Assembly: GCF_026341035.1 (NCBI RefSeq) | Contig: NZ_JAPEOQ010000001.1 | Span: 1,240,001 to 1,304,000, forward strand | Length of the DNA: 64,000 bases | Origin: Streptomyces sp. NBC_01016 | GTDB lineage: Bacteria > Actinomycetota > Actinomycetes > Streptomycetales > Streptomycetaceae | Reading direction: 5' to 3' | In this document: in pieces, positions 25,051 to 34,120 of the stretch | How the letters are laid out: each line of letters starts with the position of its first letter | Numbering within the stretch: the first letter of the stretch is position 1 | Made by a program: the position numbers and the translations under genes | Notes under the pieces: generated by a model | Database searches by the model: none | Told to the model about the DNA's origin: nothing | The model's input: only the letters and a program-made list of their open reading frames with translations

Positions 25051-25659
25051 CTATACCCAACCTCGCTCGCGCGCGAGACGCACCGCCGCGTGACGGTTCT
25101 CCACGCCGAGCTTCGAGACGGCCGACGAGAGATAGTTCCGGACCGTCCCCTGGGACAGCGCGGCCCGCTCCGCGATCTCCGATACGGGTGCGCCGTCGGC
25201 CGCGAGCTCCAGGACCTCGGCCTCACGCGCGGTCAGCGGCGTGTCCCCCGCGGAGATCGCGTCGGCCGCCAACTCCGGGTCCACATAGCGGTTTCCGGCG
25301 TGCACGGTGCGAATGATCTCGGCGAGCCGCTGCGCGCTCACCGTCTTCGGTACGAAGCCGCGCACGCCCGCGGCGAGGGCCCGCTTCAGGTGCCCCGGAC
25401 GCCCGTGACTGGTCACGATCATGGTGCGGCAGCCGGGCAGTTCGTCCCGGATCGATGTGGCCACACTCACACCGTCGGCGCCCGGCATCTGCAGATCGAG
25501 CACGGCGACGTCCGGCCGGTGCGCCCGCGCCATGGCGAGCGCCTCGGGCCCGGTGGCGGCCTCGGCGACCACGAAGAGATCGTCCTCGAGCGCGAGCAGT
25601 GCGGCGAGCGCCCCTCGGATGAGGTGCTCGTCGTCGGCCAGCAGTACGCGCAGGCTCAT
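25051..25659 (-). CDS. Response regulator, DesR/NarL type
   Basis: The 202-residue protein has a receiver domain (LLADDEH, Asp55 in VLDLQMPG, Thr/Lys switch residues in IVTSH and VPKTVS) and a LuxR helix-turn-helix (LTAREAEVLELAADGAPVSE ... GTVRNYLSSAVSKLG). It is the last gene of a four-gene operon (ABC ATPase, permease, kinase, regulator). Its ATG overlaps the kinase stop by 4 bp, so it is coupled to the kinase. It likely controls the upstream ABC exporter genes. Confidence 0.9.
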   Translation of the reverse strand: MSLRVLLADDEHLIRGALAALLALEDDLFVVAEAATGPEALAMARAHRPDVAVLDLQMPGADGVSVATSIRDELPGCRTMIVTSHGRPGHLKRALAAGVRGFVPKTVSAQRLAEIIRTVHAGNRYVDPELAADAISAGDTPLTAREAEVLELAADGAPVSEIAERAALSQGTVRNYLSSAVSKLGVENRHAAVRLARERGWV

Positions 25660-26900
25660 CGGCCGGCCTCCTGTTTCTCCGGCGCCGCCTCGTCCACGAG
25701 CCCGGTCACCGGTACGGACACCCTCACGCGAAACACCCCTTTGCGGACCGCTCCCGACTCCAACGTCCCGTCCACCGCGGCGAGTCGCTCCCGCAGCCCC
25801 GCGAGTCCGGATCCGCGACCGGTCGCGACGACATCGCCCGCCCCGTCGTTCTCCACGGTCAGCACCACACCCTCGTCCCCGGTCGCCAACTCCACCCGGC
25901 AGGCCTTCGCGTCGCCGTGCCGCAATACGTTCGTGGTGGTCTCCCGCACCACCCAGGCGAGCGCCGCCTGGACGTCGGAGGGCAGGCCGGCCGCCGAGCC
26001 CGTCACCGTGCAGGTGATCCCGGCGGCGTTCAACACGCCCTGCGCACCGGCGAGTTCGACCGCGAGATCGGCCTGGCGATATCCGCGTACGACATCACGC
26101 ACCTCCTTCTGCGACTCCTGCGCGATGCGCTGCACTTCGATCATTTGCTCCACGGCCGCCTCGGTCTTCCCACGCCGCGCGAGCTGCACCGCGAGCTCGC
26201 TCTTGAGCGCGACGACGGACAGATTGCGCCCCATCACGTCGTGCAGATCGCGCCCGAACCGCAGCCGCTCCTCGGCGACGGCGAGCCGGGCCTCGACCTC
26301 GCGGGCCCGCTCCGACTCCCACATGACGGAGAGGGTCCAGGCGCTGCAGCGGGTGGTGACCAGGGCGAGCGGGATCGCGATGGCCAGCACGATGGCGATG
26401 GCGAGGAGCTGTCCCATGGGCGCGCCCGTCGCGGCGAACAGGCCGATCGTCACCGCGCCGACGACGAGGCTCCGCGCCACGAACGTGCGAACCGGCACGG
26501 TCAGGGCGTAGGCGCAGCCGAACGGCATGGGGGCGAACAGCAGCGGCATCACGATCATGCCGCCGGTGACACTGCCGGTGGCGATCAGCGCGGCGATCAG
26601 GCCGAGCGCGCACAGCAACAGTGCCCCCGCGAGGTGGCTCTGCCGGCGCGGGACGGGTCCTCGTCCGAGGTACTCGTCGAGCGCGGCCCCCAGGTGGGGG
26701 TGGGCGACGAGGCACTGGACGACGCTCACCGAGATCAGGCAGGCCCCCAGGGTGAGCGCGACGCCGTCCTGGCGCAGCGATCCGTGCAGCGCCGTCCCCG
26801 ACCAGGCCACGAGGTACACCCAGTTCATGACGCTGAGCGTGATCCGGGTCTGCCACTCGACCCGCTCGACCTTGCTCCGGTCCCGCCACCGCTTGCGCAC
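25656..26900 (-). CDS. Sensor histidine kinase, DesK-like
   Basis: The 414-residue kinase has about five to six membrane segments in the first 190 residues, then a coiled coil and the HisKA_3 helix with the phospho-acceptor His in GRDLHDVMGRNLS, and a C-terminal ATPase domain (TVENDGAGD, GSGLAGLRERL). There is no extracytoplasmic sensor domain, so it is of the intramembrane-sensing type. I chose GTG 26900 (MRKRWRDRSKVERVEWQTRI) because GAGAGG precedes it; the frame is open further upstream. It pairs with the regulator immediately downstream and an ABC transporter upstream, as in systems that sense membrane or antibiotic stress. Confidence 0.88.
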   Translation of the reverse strand: MRKRWRDRSKVERVEWQTRITLSVMNWVYLVAWSGTALHGSLRQDGVALTLGACLISVSVVQCLVAHPHLGAALDEYLGRGPVPRRQSHLAGALLLCALGLIAALIATGSVTGGMIVMPLLFAPMPFGCAYALTVPVRTFVARSLVVGAVTIGLFAATGAPMGQLLAIAIVLAIAIPLALVTTRCSAWTLSVMWESERAREVEARLAVAEERLRFGRDLHDVMGRNLSVVALKSELAVQLARRGKTEAAVEQMIEVQRIAQESQKEVRDVVRGYRQADLAVELAGAQGVLNAAGITCTVTGSAAGLPSDVQAALAWVVRETTTNVLRHGDAKACRVELATGDEGVVLTVENDGAGDVVATGRGSGLAGLRERLAAVDGTLESGAVRKGVFRVRVSVPVTGLVDEAAPEKQEAGR

Positions 26901-26916
26901 CGCTACGCCTCTCGCC

Positions 26917-27735
26917 TCAACGCCGCGGTTCCCACCGGAACCGCTTCTGCACAGCAAACACCGCGACCAGAATCCAGGCCACTGCGATGACGATCGCCTT
27001 CACGGACTCCCCGCCGGACAGGCTCCCGCTCCAGCCGCCCCGCACCAGCGTGAGCGCCGACGTCAGCGGCAGCAGCTCGCACACGGCCGCCATCTTGTCC
27101 GGAAGGACCTCGAGCGGCACGACGGCGCCGGAGCAGGCCATCGACACGAGCAGCATGGGCATCGCGGCGACCTGGGCGCTTTCCACACTGCGGCTGAAGA
27201 CCGTGGTGAGGGCGGCCAGCGCGACACACAGCGGGATGCCCAACAGCACGCCGAGCAGGACCAGTTGAGGCGCGTCGGGCGCCCCCGCGTCCAGCGCGAA
27301 CGCGCACACGACGGCCACCGCCGCGCACTGCACGAGCCCGATCACGACGGACGGCACCGCGGCCCCGCTGAGGATCTCCAGATCGCGCAGCTCCCCGGTG
27401 CGCAGCCGCTTGAGGACGAGCTCCTCGCGCCGCGACGCGTACACGCTCACCAGCGAGCTGTACACGGCGAACAGCAGCGAGAACGCGATCGCCGAGGAGG
27501 CCATGACGGTGCCGATGTTCAGCCCGGCGCCCTGCAGATCGCCCTTGTCCACCGTCCGGGAGACGCTGAAGGGCAGGACGAGCGGCACGAACACCGCCGT
27601 GAACAGCACGCCCTTGCTCCGCCCGAGGAGCGTGAACTCGGCCCGCGCGAGCGCTCCGAGCCGTCCCGCGGAGGTCGTCGTCGGTGCTGCCGTACCCGTA
27701 CTCGTACCTGTACCCGTACTCGTAGCCGTACTCAT
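26917..27735 (-). CDS. ABC-2 type exporter permease
   Basis: The 272-residue protein starts with a Thr/Ser/Gly low-complexity stretch and has six hydrophobic segments in the order of ABC-2 permeases, the first after the cytoplasmic ARAEFTLLGRSKGVLFTAVF. It forms an exporter with the ATPase encoded just upstream; the 4-bp ATGA overlap (27732-27735) couples their translation. The exported compound is unknown. Confidence 0.88.
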   Translation of the reverse strand: MSTATSTGTGTSTGTAAPTTTSAGRLGALARAEFTLLGRSKGVLFTAVFVPLVLPFSVSRTVDKGDLQGAGLNIGTVMASSAIAFSLLFAVYSSLVSVYASRREELVLKRLRTGELRDLEILSGAAVPSVVIGLVQCAAVAVVCAFALDAGAPDAPQLVLLGVLLGIPLCVALAALTTVFSRSVESAQVAAMPMLLVSMACSGAVVPLEVLPDKMAAVCELLPLTSALTLVRGGWSGSLSGGESVKAIVIAVAWILVAVFAVQKRFRWEPRR

Positions 27736-28709
27736 ACCGCCATCTCCTTCTCACGGTCCGGAGTCCCCGCGGAGCCCTTGGCGTCCTGCGCGATTCGCAG
27801 GAACGCCTCCTCCAGCGAGGCGCCGCGTACATCGAGGCGCCGCAGTTCGACGCCCGCGTCCCTGGCCCACACGAGCACCCCGGTGGCGGCCCGCTGCAGA
27901 TCGTCGGTGCGCAGCCGGATCAGCCGGCCCTCGACCTCGTGCGCCTCGACACCGAGCGAGCCCAGCGGAGGCAGGTCGCCCACGAAGTACCCGTCGGGCA
28001 GTTCGAAGGAGATGTGCGAGGGCTGCGACGCGACGACCTCGTCGACGCGGCCCTCGGCGGCGATCCGGCCCTCGTGCAGGATCGCGAGCCGGTCGGCGAG
28101 CTCCTCGGCCTCTTCGAGGTAGTGCGTGGTCAGCAGCACGGTGGTGCCCTCGGCGCGCAGCCGGCGCACCAACTCCCAGGTGTCGCGGCGCCCTTCGGCG
28201 TCGAGCCCGGTGGTCGGCTCGTCGAGGAAGAGCACCTCGGGCCGGCCGAGCAGCGCGAGCGCGAGGTCGAGCCGCCGCTTCTCGCCGCCGGACAGCTGCT
28301 TGACGCGCACCTTCCCCCGCTTGGCGAGCCCCACGGCCTCCAGGGCCTCGCCGATCGGCCGGGCCCCGCTCGTGCAGCCGGCCCACATCCGTACGGTCTC
28401 GGTGACGGACAGCTCGCTGGGGAAGCCGCCGTCCTGCAGCATCACCCCGATCCGGGGCCGTACCCGGTCCCGTTCGGTGTGCGGGTCGTGTCCGAGCACC
28501 CGCACCCGGCCACCGGCAGGGGCCGCGAGTCCTTCGATGAGTTCGACCGTGGAGGTCTTTCCGGCGCCGTTCGTGCCGAGGAGGGCGAAGAGCTCGCCGC
28601 GGCCCACGGAGAAGCTGACTCCGCGCACCGCCTCGAAGGAACCCTTGGTCTTGTCCCCGTACACGCGGCGCAGATCAGTGACGTCGATCACGCGCTCGTT
28701 GGTGGTCAT
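27732..28709 (-). CDS. ABC exporter ATP-binding protein (drug-resistance type)
   Basis: The 325-residue ATPase has Walker A GTNGAGKT (45-52), the Q-loop, the signature LSGGEKRRLDLALALLG, Walker B VLFLDEPTTGLD and the H-loop TTHYLEEAEELAD. A C-terminal extension of about 90 residues is typical of ABC-2 exporters of the CcmA/DrrA group. It heads the operon with permease, kinase and regulator genes. The spacing and overlaps point to a single transcript starting near 28720-28780. Confidence 0.92.
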   Translation of the reverse strand: MTTNERVIDVTDLRRVYGDKTKGSFEAVRGVSFSVGRGELFALLGTNGAGKTSTVELIEGLAAPAGGRVRVLGHDPHTERDRVRPRIGVMLQDGGFPSELSVTETVRMWAGCTSGARPIGEALEAVGLAKRGKVRVKQLSGGEKRRLDLALALLGRPEVLFLDEPTTGLDAEGRRDTWELVRRLRAEGTTVLLTTHYLEEAEELADRLAILHEGRIAAEGRVDEVVASQPSHISFELPDGYFVGDLPPLGSLGVEAHEVEGRLIRLRTDDLQRAATGVLVWARDAGVELRRLDVRGASLEEAFLRIAQDAKGSAGTPDREKEMAV

Positions 28710-28798
28710 GGGTCCAGCCTTCCGCCTGGGGCGGGAGGTCGGCAGTGCGTGCTGTCATCGGCTCGCATGACAAATGTCAGAACGCGGCCGGGAACGCC

Positions 28799-28830
28799 GA
28801 AGGCCCCGGTCCAAGAGGACCGGGGCCTTC
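28799..28830. terminator. Terminator downstream of tRNA-Gly copy 2
   Basis: GAAGGCCCCGGTCC pairs with GGACCGGGGCCTTC around an AAGA loop, 9 bp after the tRNA 3' end on the minus strand. Confidence 0.8.
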
Positions 28831-28838
28831 GATCTTTG

Positions 28839-28911
28839 AGCGAACGACGAGGTTCGAACTCGCGACCTCAACCTTGGCAAGGTTGCGCTCTACCAACTGA
28901 GCTACGTTCGC
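28839..28911 (-). tRNA. tRNA-Gly(GCC), copy 2
   Basis: This has the same 73-nt body as copy 1 at 24931-25006. CCA is not encoded (TCAA follows the acceptor). Confidence 0.95.
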
Positions 28912-28963
28912 ACTGCTTGCATCAGCCTACCGTACCCACCGAAGTGGTCGGTACGCGATGCAG

Positions 28964-29035
28964 AGCGGGTGACAGGAATTGCACACTGCGCCTTCCCCCT
29001 GGAAGGGGGATGTTCTACTACTGAACTACACCCGC
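28964..29035 (-). tRNA. tRNA-Gly(TCC)
   Basis: This 72-nt tRNA has acceptor GCGGGTG/CACCCGC, anticodon loop CTTCCAG (TCC) and a T loop of TGCAATT. It lies 52 bp upstream of tRNA-Gly(GCC) copy 2 on the same strand, so the two may be co-transcribed. Confidence 0.92.
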
Positions 29036-29157
29036 ATGTACTCCGTGAGGTCCGGCCCTGCGGCCTCGCCCCTCGGCGTGCTCCAGACTTTAGCCGACTG
29101 CCCGGGGTGCAGCGCAAGTCCGGTCACCGAGGGGCCTCATGGGGTGGGTTCCGCGGC

Positions 29158-29478
29158 TCAGTTGGCCGCGGCGAATGCCTCGTAGACCCGCTTCGGGATG
29201 CGACCGCGCGGCGGTACGTCGAAGTGGTTCGAGCGGGCCCAGGCGCGGACGGCGGCCGGGTCCGGGCTCAGATCCGTGCGCTTGTACGCCTTGCCGGTCT
29301 TCCCCGAACGCTTGCGGCCCGCCTCCAGGTAGGGGGCCAGCGCCTCGCGGAGCTGATGCGCATTGGCTCGATTGAGGTCGATCTCGTACGACGAGCCGTC
29401 GAGACCGAAGCGAATGGTTTCCGCCGCTTCCCCGCCGTCGATGTCGTCAGAGAGAGTGACCACGACACGCTGCGCCAC
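29158..29478 (-). CDS. lsr2: Lsr2 nucleoid-associated silencer
   Basis: The 106-residue H-NS-like protein has an N-terminal dimerisation domain (AQRVVVTLSDDIDGGEAAET) and a C-terminal DNA-binding domain with the AT-hook-like minor-groove motif PPRGRIPKRV. Lsr2 coats AT-rich DNA and silences acquired genes and secondary-metabolite clusters in actinomycetes. GTG 29478 follows AAGGGA. Its upstream region is unusually AT-rich for this genome, consistent with autoregulation, though that is an inference. Confidence 0.93.
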   Translation of the reverse strand: MAQRVVVTLSDDIDGGEAAETIRFGLDGSSYEIDLNRANAHQLREALAPYLEAGRKRSGKTGKAYKRTDLSPDPAAVRAWARSNHFDVPPRGRIPKRVYEAFAAAN

Positions 29479-29824
29479 GAATATCGGTCCCTTCGTCCAG
29501 CATCCCGCTTTGACGTGCGGTGATGCAGACTGTCCGGCTGTTGTCAGGCAATGCCCGGGCAATGCGGTGCCCCGAGTTCAGGCCGAGTGCCTGTATCTGC
29601 CAATTCCTTTTTACCCTGTCCGGCAATGCAGTGGGAAGACCAGTTAAAAGTCTCGGTGTGTCTCGCGTGGTTGTTATCCGGAGTCTTTCCCTTAATTTTC
29701 CGTGCGGATCTCATGTCGTTGCCATAACGTGATCCGCATCTCGTAGCTTCCTACTGTCTACGCGAGTAGAAAATTTGGGCAGGTACGCTGAACGGACCAG
29801 CTCAACCACACACCGGGAGTGCCA
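29479..29824. other. lsr2-purS divergent region, AT-rich, with GGCAATGC boxes
   Basis: There is no gene in this 346-bp region. GGCAATGC occurs at 29547-29554, 29558-29565 and 29622-29629. The stretch 29600-29780 is clearly AT-richer than its surroundings. TACGCT at 29784-29789 is a plausible -10 for the purSQL operon. Confidence 0.6.
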
Positions 29825-30091
29825 GTGGCACGCGTCGTAGTCGACGTCATGCTCAAGCCGGAGATCCTCGACCCCCAGGGCCAGGCGGTGCAGCGCGCGC
29901 TGCCGCGCCTCGGTTTCGACGGCATCTCCGACGTACGTCAGGGAAAGCGTTTCGAGCTCGAAGTGGACGGGCCGGTGGATGACGCCGCTCTTGCCCGTAT
30001 CCATGAGCTGGCGGAAACCTTCCTCGCCAACACCGTGATCGAAAACTTCACCGTGAAGGTGGAAGAGCCTGCGGTGGGGGCCGAAAAGTGA
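29825..30091 (+). CDS. purS: FGAM synthase subunit PurS
   Basis: The 88-residue small subunit ([20 protein letters not shown] ... [18 protein letters not shown]) bridges PurQ and PurL in formylglycinamidine synthase. GTG 29825 was chosen because it gives the conserved N-terminus and GGGAG precedes it. The stop overlaps the purQ start by 4 bp. Confidence 0.94.
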   Translation: MARVVVDVMLKPEILDPQGQAVQRALPRLGFDGISDVRQGKRFELEVDGPVDDAALARIHELAETFLANTVIENFTVKVEEPAVGAEK

Positions 30092-30771
30092 CCGCTCGTA
30101 TTGGCGTCGTCACCTTTCCCGGTTCCCTCGATGATCGCGACACTCAGCGCGCGATCCGGCTTGCCGGTGCGGAGCCGGTCGCGCTCTGGCACAAGGACAA
30201 GGACCTGAAGCAGGTCGACGCGGTCGTCCTGCCCGGTGGTTTCTCGTACGGCGATTACCTGCGCGCGGGCGCCATTTCGCGTTTCTCGCCCGTCATGGAG
30301 ACGCTGATCGAGCAGGCGAAGGCGGGCCTTCCCGTCCTCGGGATCTGCAACGGATTCCAGGTCCTCACCGAGGCCCACCTGCTCCCCGGCGCCATGCTCG
30401 GCAACGACCACCTGCACTTCATCTGCCGCGATCAGAAGCTGCGGGTGGAGAACGCCGGTACGGCCTGGACGTCCGACTACGAGGCGGGCCAGGAGATCCA
30501 CATCCCGCTGAAGAACATGGACGGCCGCTACGTCGCCGACGAGCGCACGCTCGACATGTTGGAGGCGGAGGGCCGCGTCGCTTTCCGGTACGTGGACTAC
30601 AACCCCAACGGTTCGCTCCGTGACATCGCCGGCATCACGAACGAGGCGGGCAACGTCGTCGGTCTGATGCCGCACCCGGAGCACGCCGTCGAGCCCCTCA
30701 TCGGGTCCGGCCGCACCGACGGCCTCCCGTTCTTCACCTCGATCCTCAAGAAGCTGGTCGCCGCCTCATGA
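30088..30771 (+). CDS. purQ: FGAM synthase glutaminase subunit PurQ
   Basis: The 227-residue class I glutamine amidotransferase has the nucleophile Cys in [11 protein letters not shown] and the His-Glu pair in MPHPEHAVE. It delivers ammonia from glutamine to PurL. GTG 30088 overlaps the purS stop, and its own stop overlaps the purL ATG, so the three subunits are translationally coupled. Confidence 0.96.
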   Translation: MTARIGVVTFPGSLDDRDTQRAIRLAGAEPVALWHKDKDLKQVDAVVLPGGFSYGDYLRAGAISRFSPVMETLIEQAKAGLPVLGICNGFQVLTEAHLLPGAMLGNDHLHFICRDQKLRVENAGTAWTSDYEAGQEIHIPLKNMDGRYVADERTLDMLEAEGRVAFRYVDYNPNGSLRDIAGITNEAGNVVGLMPHPEHAVEPLIGSGRTDGLPFFTSILKKLVAAS

Positions 30772-33017
30772 GCCTCGACACCACAGAGAACGCCGCGAAG
30801 ACTCCCGACGTCGAGCTGCCCTGGGCCGAACTCGGCCTGAAGAAGGACGAGTACGAGCGGGTCGTGGAGATCCTCGGCCGCCGTCCCACCGGCGCCGAGC
30901 TCGCCATGTACTCGGTCATGTGGTCCGAGCACTGCTCGTACAAGTCCTCCAAGGTCCACCTGCGCCAGTTCGGCGAGAAGGCCCCGGAGTCCGACGCGCT
31001 GCTCGTCGGCATCGGCGAGAACGCCGGCGTCGTCGACGTGGGCAACGGCTACGCCGTCACCTTCAAGGTCGAGTCGCACAACCACCCGTCGTACGTCGAG
31101 CCCTACCAGGGGGCGGCCACCGGCGTCGGCGGCATCGTCCGCGACATCATCGCGATGGGTGCCCGCCCGGTCGCCGTGGTCGACCCGCTGCGCATGGGCG
31201 CCGCCGACCACCCCGACACGAAGCGCGTGCTGCCCGGCGTCGTCGCCGGCATCGGCGGCTACGGCAACTGCCTGGGCCTGCCGAACATCGGCGGCGAGCT
31301 CGTCTTCGACGCCTGCTACCAGGGCAACCCGCTGGTCAACGCCGGCGCCATCGGCGTCATGCGGCACGAGGACATCCACCTCGCGAAGGCGTCCGGCACG
31401 GGCAACAAGGTCATCATGTACGGCGCCCGCACGGGCGGCGACGGCATCGGTGGCGCCTCGATCCTCGCCTCCGAGACCTTCGACGACGCGAAGCCGTCGA
31501 AGCGTCCGGCCGTGCAGGTCGGCGACCCCTTCCAGGAGAAGCTCCTCATCGAGTGCACCCTGGAGGCCTTCGCCGAGAAGCTCGTGGTCGGCATCCAGGA
31601 CCTGGGTGCGGCGGGCATCTCCTGCGCCACCTCCGAGCTGGCGTCCAACGGCTCCGGCGGTATGCGCGTCGAGCTGGACGACGTACCGCTGCGCGACTCC
31701 ACGCTCTCTCCTGAGGAGATCCTCATGAGCGAGTCGCAGGAGCGCATGTGCGCCGTGGTCGAGCCGGAGAAGGTCGACCGCTTCCTGGAGATCTGCGAGA
31801 AGTGGGACGTCATCGCCACCGTCATCGGTGAGGTGACCGACGGCGACCGCCTGGAGATCTTCTGGCACGGCGAGAAGATCGTCGACGTCGACCCGCGCAC
31901 GGTCGCGCACGACGGCCCGGTCTACGAGCGCCCGCTCGCCCGCCCCGACTGGCAGGACGCGCTGCAGGCCGACGATGCGGGCAAGCTGCCGCGGCCGTCC
32001 TCGGGTGACGAGCTGAAGGACCAGGTCCTCAAGCTCGTCTCCTCGCCGAACCAGGCGTCGAAGAAGTGGATCACCCAGCAGTACGACCACTTCGTGCAGG
32101 GCAACACCGTCCTCGCGCAGCCCGAGGACTCGGGCATGATCCGCATCGACGAGGAGACCGGGCTCGGCGTCGCCATCGCGACGGACGGCAACGGCCGGTT
32201 CGCGAAGCTCGACCCGTACACGGGTGCGCAGCTCGCGCTCGCGGAGGCGTACCGGAACGTCGCGACGACCGGTGCCAAGCCGCTCGCCGTCTCCGACTGC
32301 TTGAACTTCGGTTCGCCCGAGGACCCGGCCGTCATGTGGCAGTTCGCCGAGGCCATCCGTGGCCTCGCCGACGGCTGCCAGCAGCTCGGCACCCCGGTGA
32401 CCGGTGGCAACGTCTCGCTCTACAACCAGACGGGCGAGGCGGCGATCCACCCGACGCCGGTCGTCGCGGTCCTCGGTGTCATCGACGACGTGGCGCGGCG
32501 CACGCCGGTTGCCTTCCAGGAAGAGGGCCAGCTCCTCTACCTGCTCGGTGACACCCGCGAGGAGTTCGGCGGTTCGGCCTGGTCGCAGGTCATCCACGAG
32601 CACCTCGGCGGTCTGCCGCCGGTCGTCGACCTGGAGCGCGAGCGGCTGCTCGGCGAGATCCTCATCTCGGCCTCCCGCGACGGCATGATCGACGCCGCGC
32701 ACGACCTGTCCGACGGTGGTCTGATCCAGGCCGTGGTCGAGTCGGCGCTGCTCGGGGGGAAGGGCGCGCGGCTGATCGTGCCGGAGGGTCTGGACGCGTT
32801 CACGTTCCTCTTCTCGGAGTCGGCGGGCCGTGCGGTCGTGTCGATTCCGCGCAGCGAGGAGCTCCGCTTCAACGACATGTGTGGGGCGCGCGGTCTGCCC
32901 GTCACCCGCATCGGTGTCGTGGACGGTGACGTGGTGGACGTCCAGGGTGAGTTCGCGCTCTCCCTCGACGAGCTGCGTGAGGCGTTCGAGGGCACGATTC
33001 CGGCGCTGCTGGCGTAG
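30768..33017 (+). CDS. purL: FGAM synthase large subunit PurL
   Basis: The 749-residue AIR-synthase-fold protein converts FGAR to FGAM with ammonia from PurQ. This is the short PurL form that works with PurS and PurQ. Visible motifs include [14 protein letters not shown] near the N-terminus, [34 protein letters not shown], and [13 protein letters not shown]. The length is normal. It ends the purSQL operon; the 1.1-kb downstream is repeats with no gene. Confidence 0.96.
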   Translation: MSLDTTENAAKTPDVELPWAELGLKKDEYERVVEILGRRPTGAELAMYSVMWSEHCSYKSSKVHLRQFGEKAPESDALLVGIGENAGVVDVGNGYAVTFKVESHNHPSYVEPYQGAATGVGGIVRDIIAMGARPVAVVDPLRMGAADHPDTKRVLPGVVAGIGGYGNCLGLPNIGGELVFDACYQGNPLVNAGAIGVMRHEDIHLAKASGTGNKVIMYGARTGGDGIGGASILASETFDDAKPSKRPAVQVGDPFQEKLLIECTLEAFAEKLVVGIQDLGAAGISCATSELASNGSGGMRVELDDVPLRDSTLSPEEILMSESQERMCAVVEPEKVDRFLEICEKWDVIATVIGEVTDGDRLEIFWHGEKIVDVDPRTVAHDGPVYERPLARPDWQDALQADDAGKLPRPSSGDELKDQVLKLVSSPNQASKKWITQQYDHFVQGNTVLAQPEDSGMIRIDEETGLGVAIATDGNGRFAKLDPYTGAQLALAEAYRNVATTGAKPLAVSDCLNFGSPEDPAVMWQFAEAIRGLADGCQQLGTPVTGGNVSLYNQTGEAAIHPTPVVAVLGVIDDVARRTPVAFQEEGQLLYLLGDTREEFGGSAWSQVIHEHLGGLPPVVDLERERLLGEILISASRDGMIDAAHDLSDGGLIQAVVESALLGGKGARLIVPEGLDAFTFLFSESAGRAVVSIPRSEELRFNDMCGARGLPVTRIGVVDGDVVDVQGEFALSLDELREAFEGTIPALLA

Positions 33018-33116
33018 AGCGGTTCGCGTGTGGCGTGGGGCCGCCGGCCTGTACCGGTGGGCGGTCCCTACGTCTCGGGGCTCTGCCCGCCTGTTTCGGT
33101 GGGCGGGTCCTACGCC

Positions 33117-33384
33117 ACGGGGCTCCGCCCCGGACCCCGCGGGCTCTCGTCCAAGAGCGGGGCTGATTGTGCGGAACCGGCGTTACGGACACGGGGCTCT
33201 GCCCCGGACCCCGCGGGCTCTCGTCCAAGAGCGGGGCTGATTGTGCGGAACCGGCGTTACGGACACGGGGCTCTGCCCCGGACCCCGCGGGCTCTCGTCC
33301 AAGAGCGGGGCTGATTTTGCCGAACCGGTGTTACGGACACGGGGCTCCGCCCCGGACCCCGCGCCTCAATCGCCGGCGGGGCTT
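33117..33384. repeat. 74-bp tandem repeat array (three full units plus one diverged)
   Basis: Units start at 33117, 33191, 33265 and 33339, an exact 74-bp period. Each begins ACGGGGCTCYGCCCCGGACC, contains CTCGTCCAAGAGCGGGGCTG and ends with a GGAACCGGCGTTACGGAC-like tail. The fourth switches to a CTCAATCGCCGGCGGGGCTT end. Further single copies of the palindromic head occur to 33492. They are likely selfish or structural palindromic elements. Confidence 0.8.
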
Positions 33385-33580
33385 AAAAGATCGGGGCTCT
33401 GCCCCCGCCTGAGCCTCAATCGTGTCCGGGGCTGAAAGATTCGGGGCTCTGCCCCGGGCCCCGCGAGTCTCGTCCCAGAGCGGGGCTTGATTTGCCCGCC
33501 CGCAGGGCGATCGCCCGGCTCCCGCCCATCTCCCACCCGCCCGCCCCCTCCGGGGGCGTCGGCCCGACGGGGTGCCGCCC

Positions 33581-33775
33581 CCGCCTTGGGTATTCCGTCG
33601 CCAACCGCGGCTCCCGCTCGACGCGGTCGACGCCGCCCCGCCTTGGGCAACGCCCACCACGGCTCCCCACCCGCTGGGTCGACCGCACGCGCCTTGGGCG
33701 ATCCGACGGCGACCACGGCTCCCCACCTCAGCGGTCGACCGCACGCGCCTTGGGCAATCTGCCGCCTTGGGCGGC
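33581..33775. repeat. CGCCTTGGG repeats, irregular 50-58 bp period
   Basis: GCCTTGGG starts near 33582, 33640, 33691, 33747 and 33763. It is linked by CACCACGGCTCCCCAC and GTCGACCGCACGC segments that recur between the middle copies. Confidence 0.55.
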
Positions 33776-33812
33776 AGGGTGGGCAAGGCGGCGCCCGGTG
33801 CCGCGCGCCGTC

Positions 33813-34085
33813 CACGGGAGGCGCCAACCCCGGTCCCCGGTTCGGGCTGCACTTATGGAAGGCGCCAGCCCCGGTACCCCGGTTCGGGCCGCATCTATGG
33901 AAGGCGCCAGCTCCGGTCCCCGGTGCGGGCCGCATCTACGGAAGGCGCCGACCCCGGTCCCCGGTTCGGGCTGCACTTATGGAAGGCGCCAGCCCCGGTA
34001 CCCCGGTGCAGCCCGCACCTACGAAAGGCGCCGACCCCGCCCCCCCCCCGGTGCAGCCCGCCCCCACGGAAGGCGCCCACCCCGG
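33813..34085. repeat. Minisatellite with about 41-bp units
   Basis: GGAAGGCGCC (or GGGAGGCGCC, GAAAGGCGCC) recurs with starts near 33813, 33854, 33896, 33937, 33978, 34020 and 34065. The unit is roughly TATGGAAGGCGCCAGCCCCG followed by a GTACCCCGGTTCGGGCYGCA-like half. It ends just before the promoter of the next gene. Open frames across it are artefacts of the repeat. Confidence 0.75.
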
Positions 34086-34108
34086 CACCGCCACGCCCCA
34101 CGCAGTCG

Positions 34109-34120
34109 TAGGCTCGGCGC
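34109..34120 (+). promoter_or_regulatory. -10 box with leaderless spacing
   Basis: TAGGCT (34109-34114) ends 6 nt before ATG 34121; the same box and spacing are seen at purD. Confidence 0.5.

Larger units (their letters stand above)
33018..34108. other. 1.1-kb gene-free region downstream of purL
   Basis: The region holds only the three repeat blocks listed and GC-rich filler. Several long open frames cross it, but they encode low-complexity Pro/Gly/Arg peptides in every frame and none has a ribosome site. Confidence 0.75.

Noticed and set aside
33117..33492. CRISPR-like array
   Set aside because: The units are tandem over their full 74 bp, with no unique spacers and no cas genes nearby.
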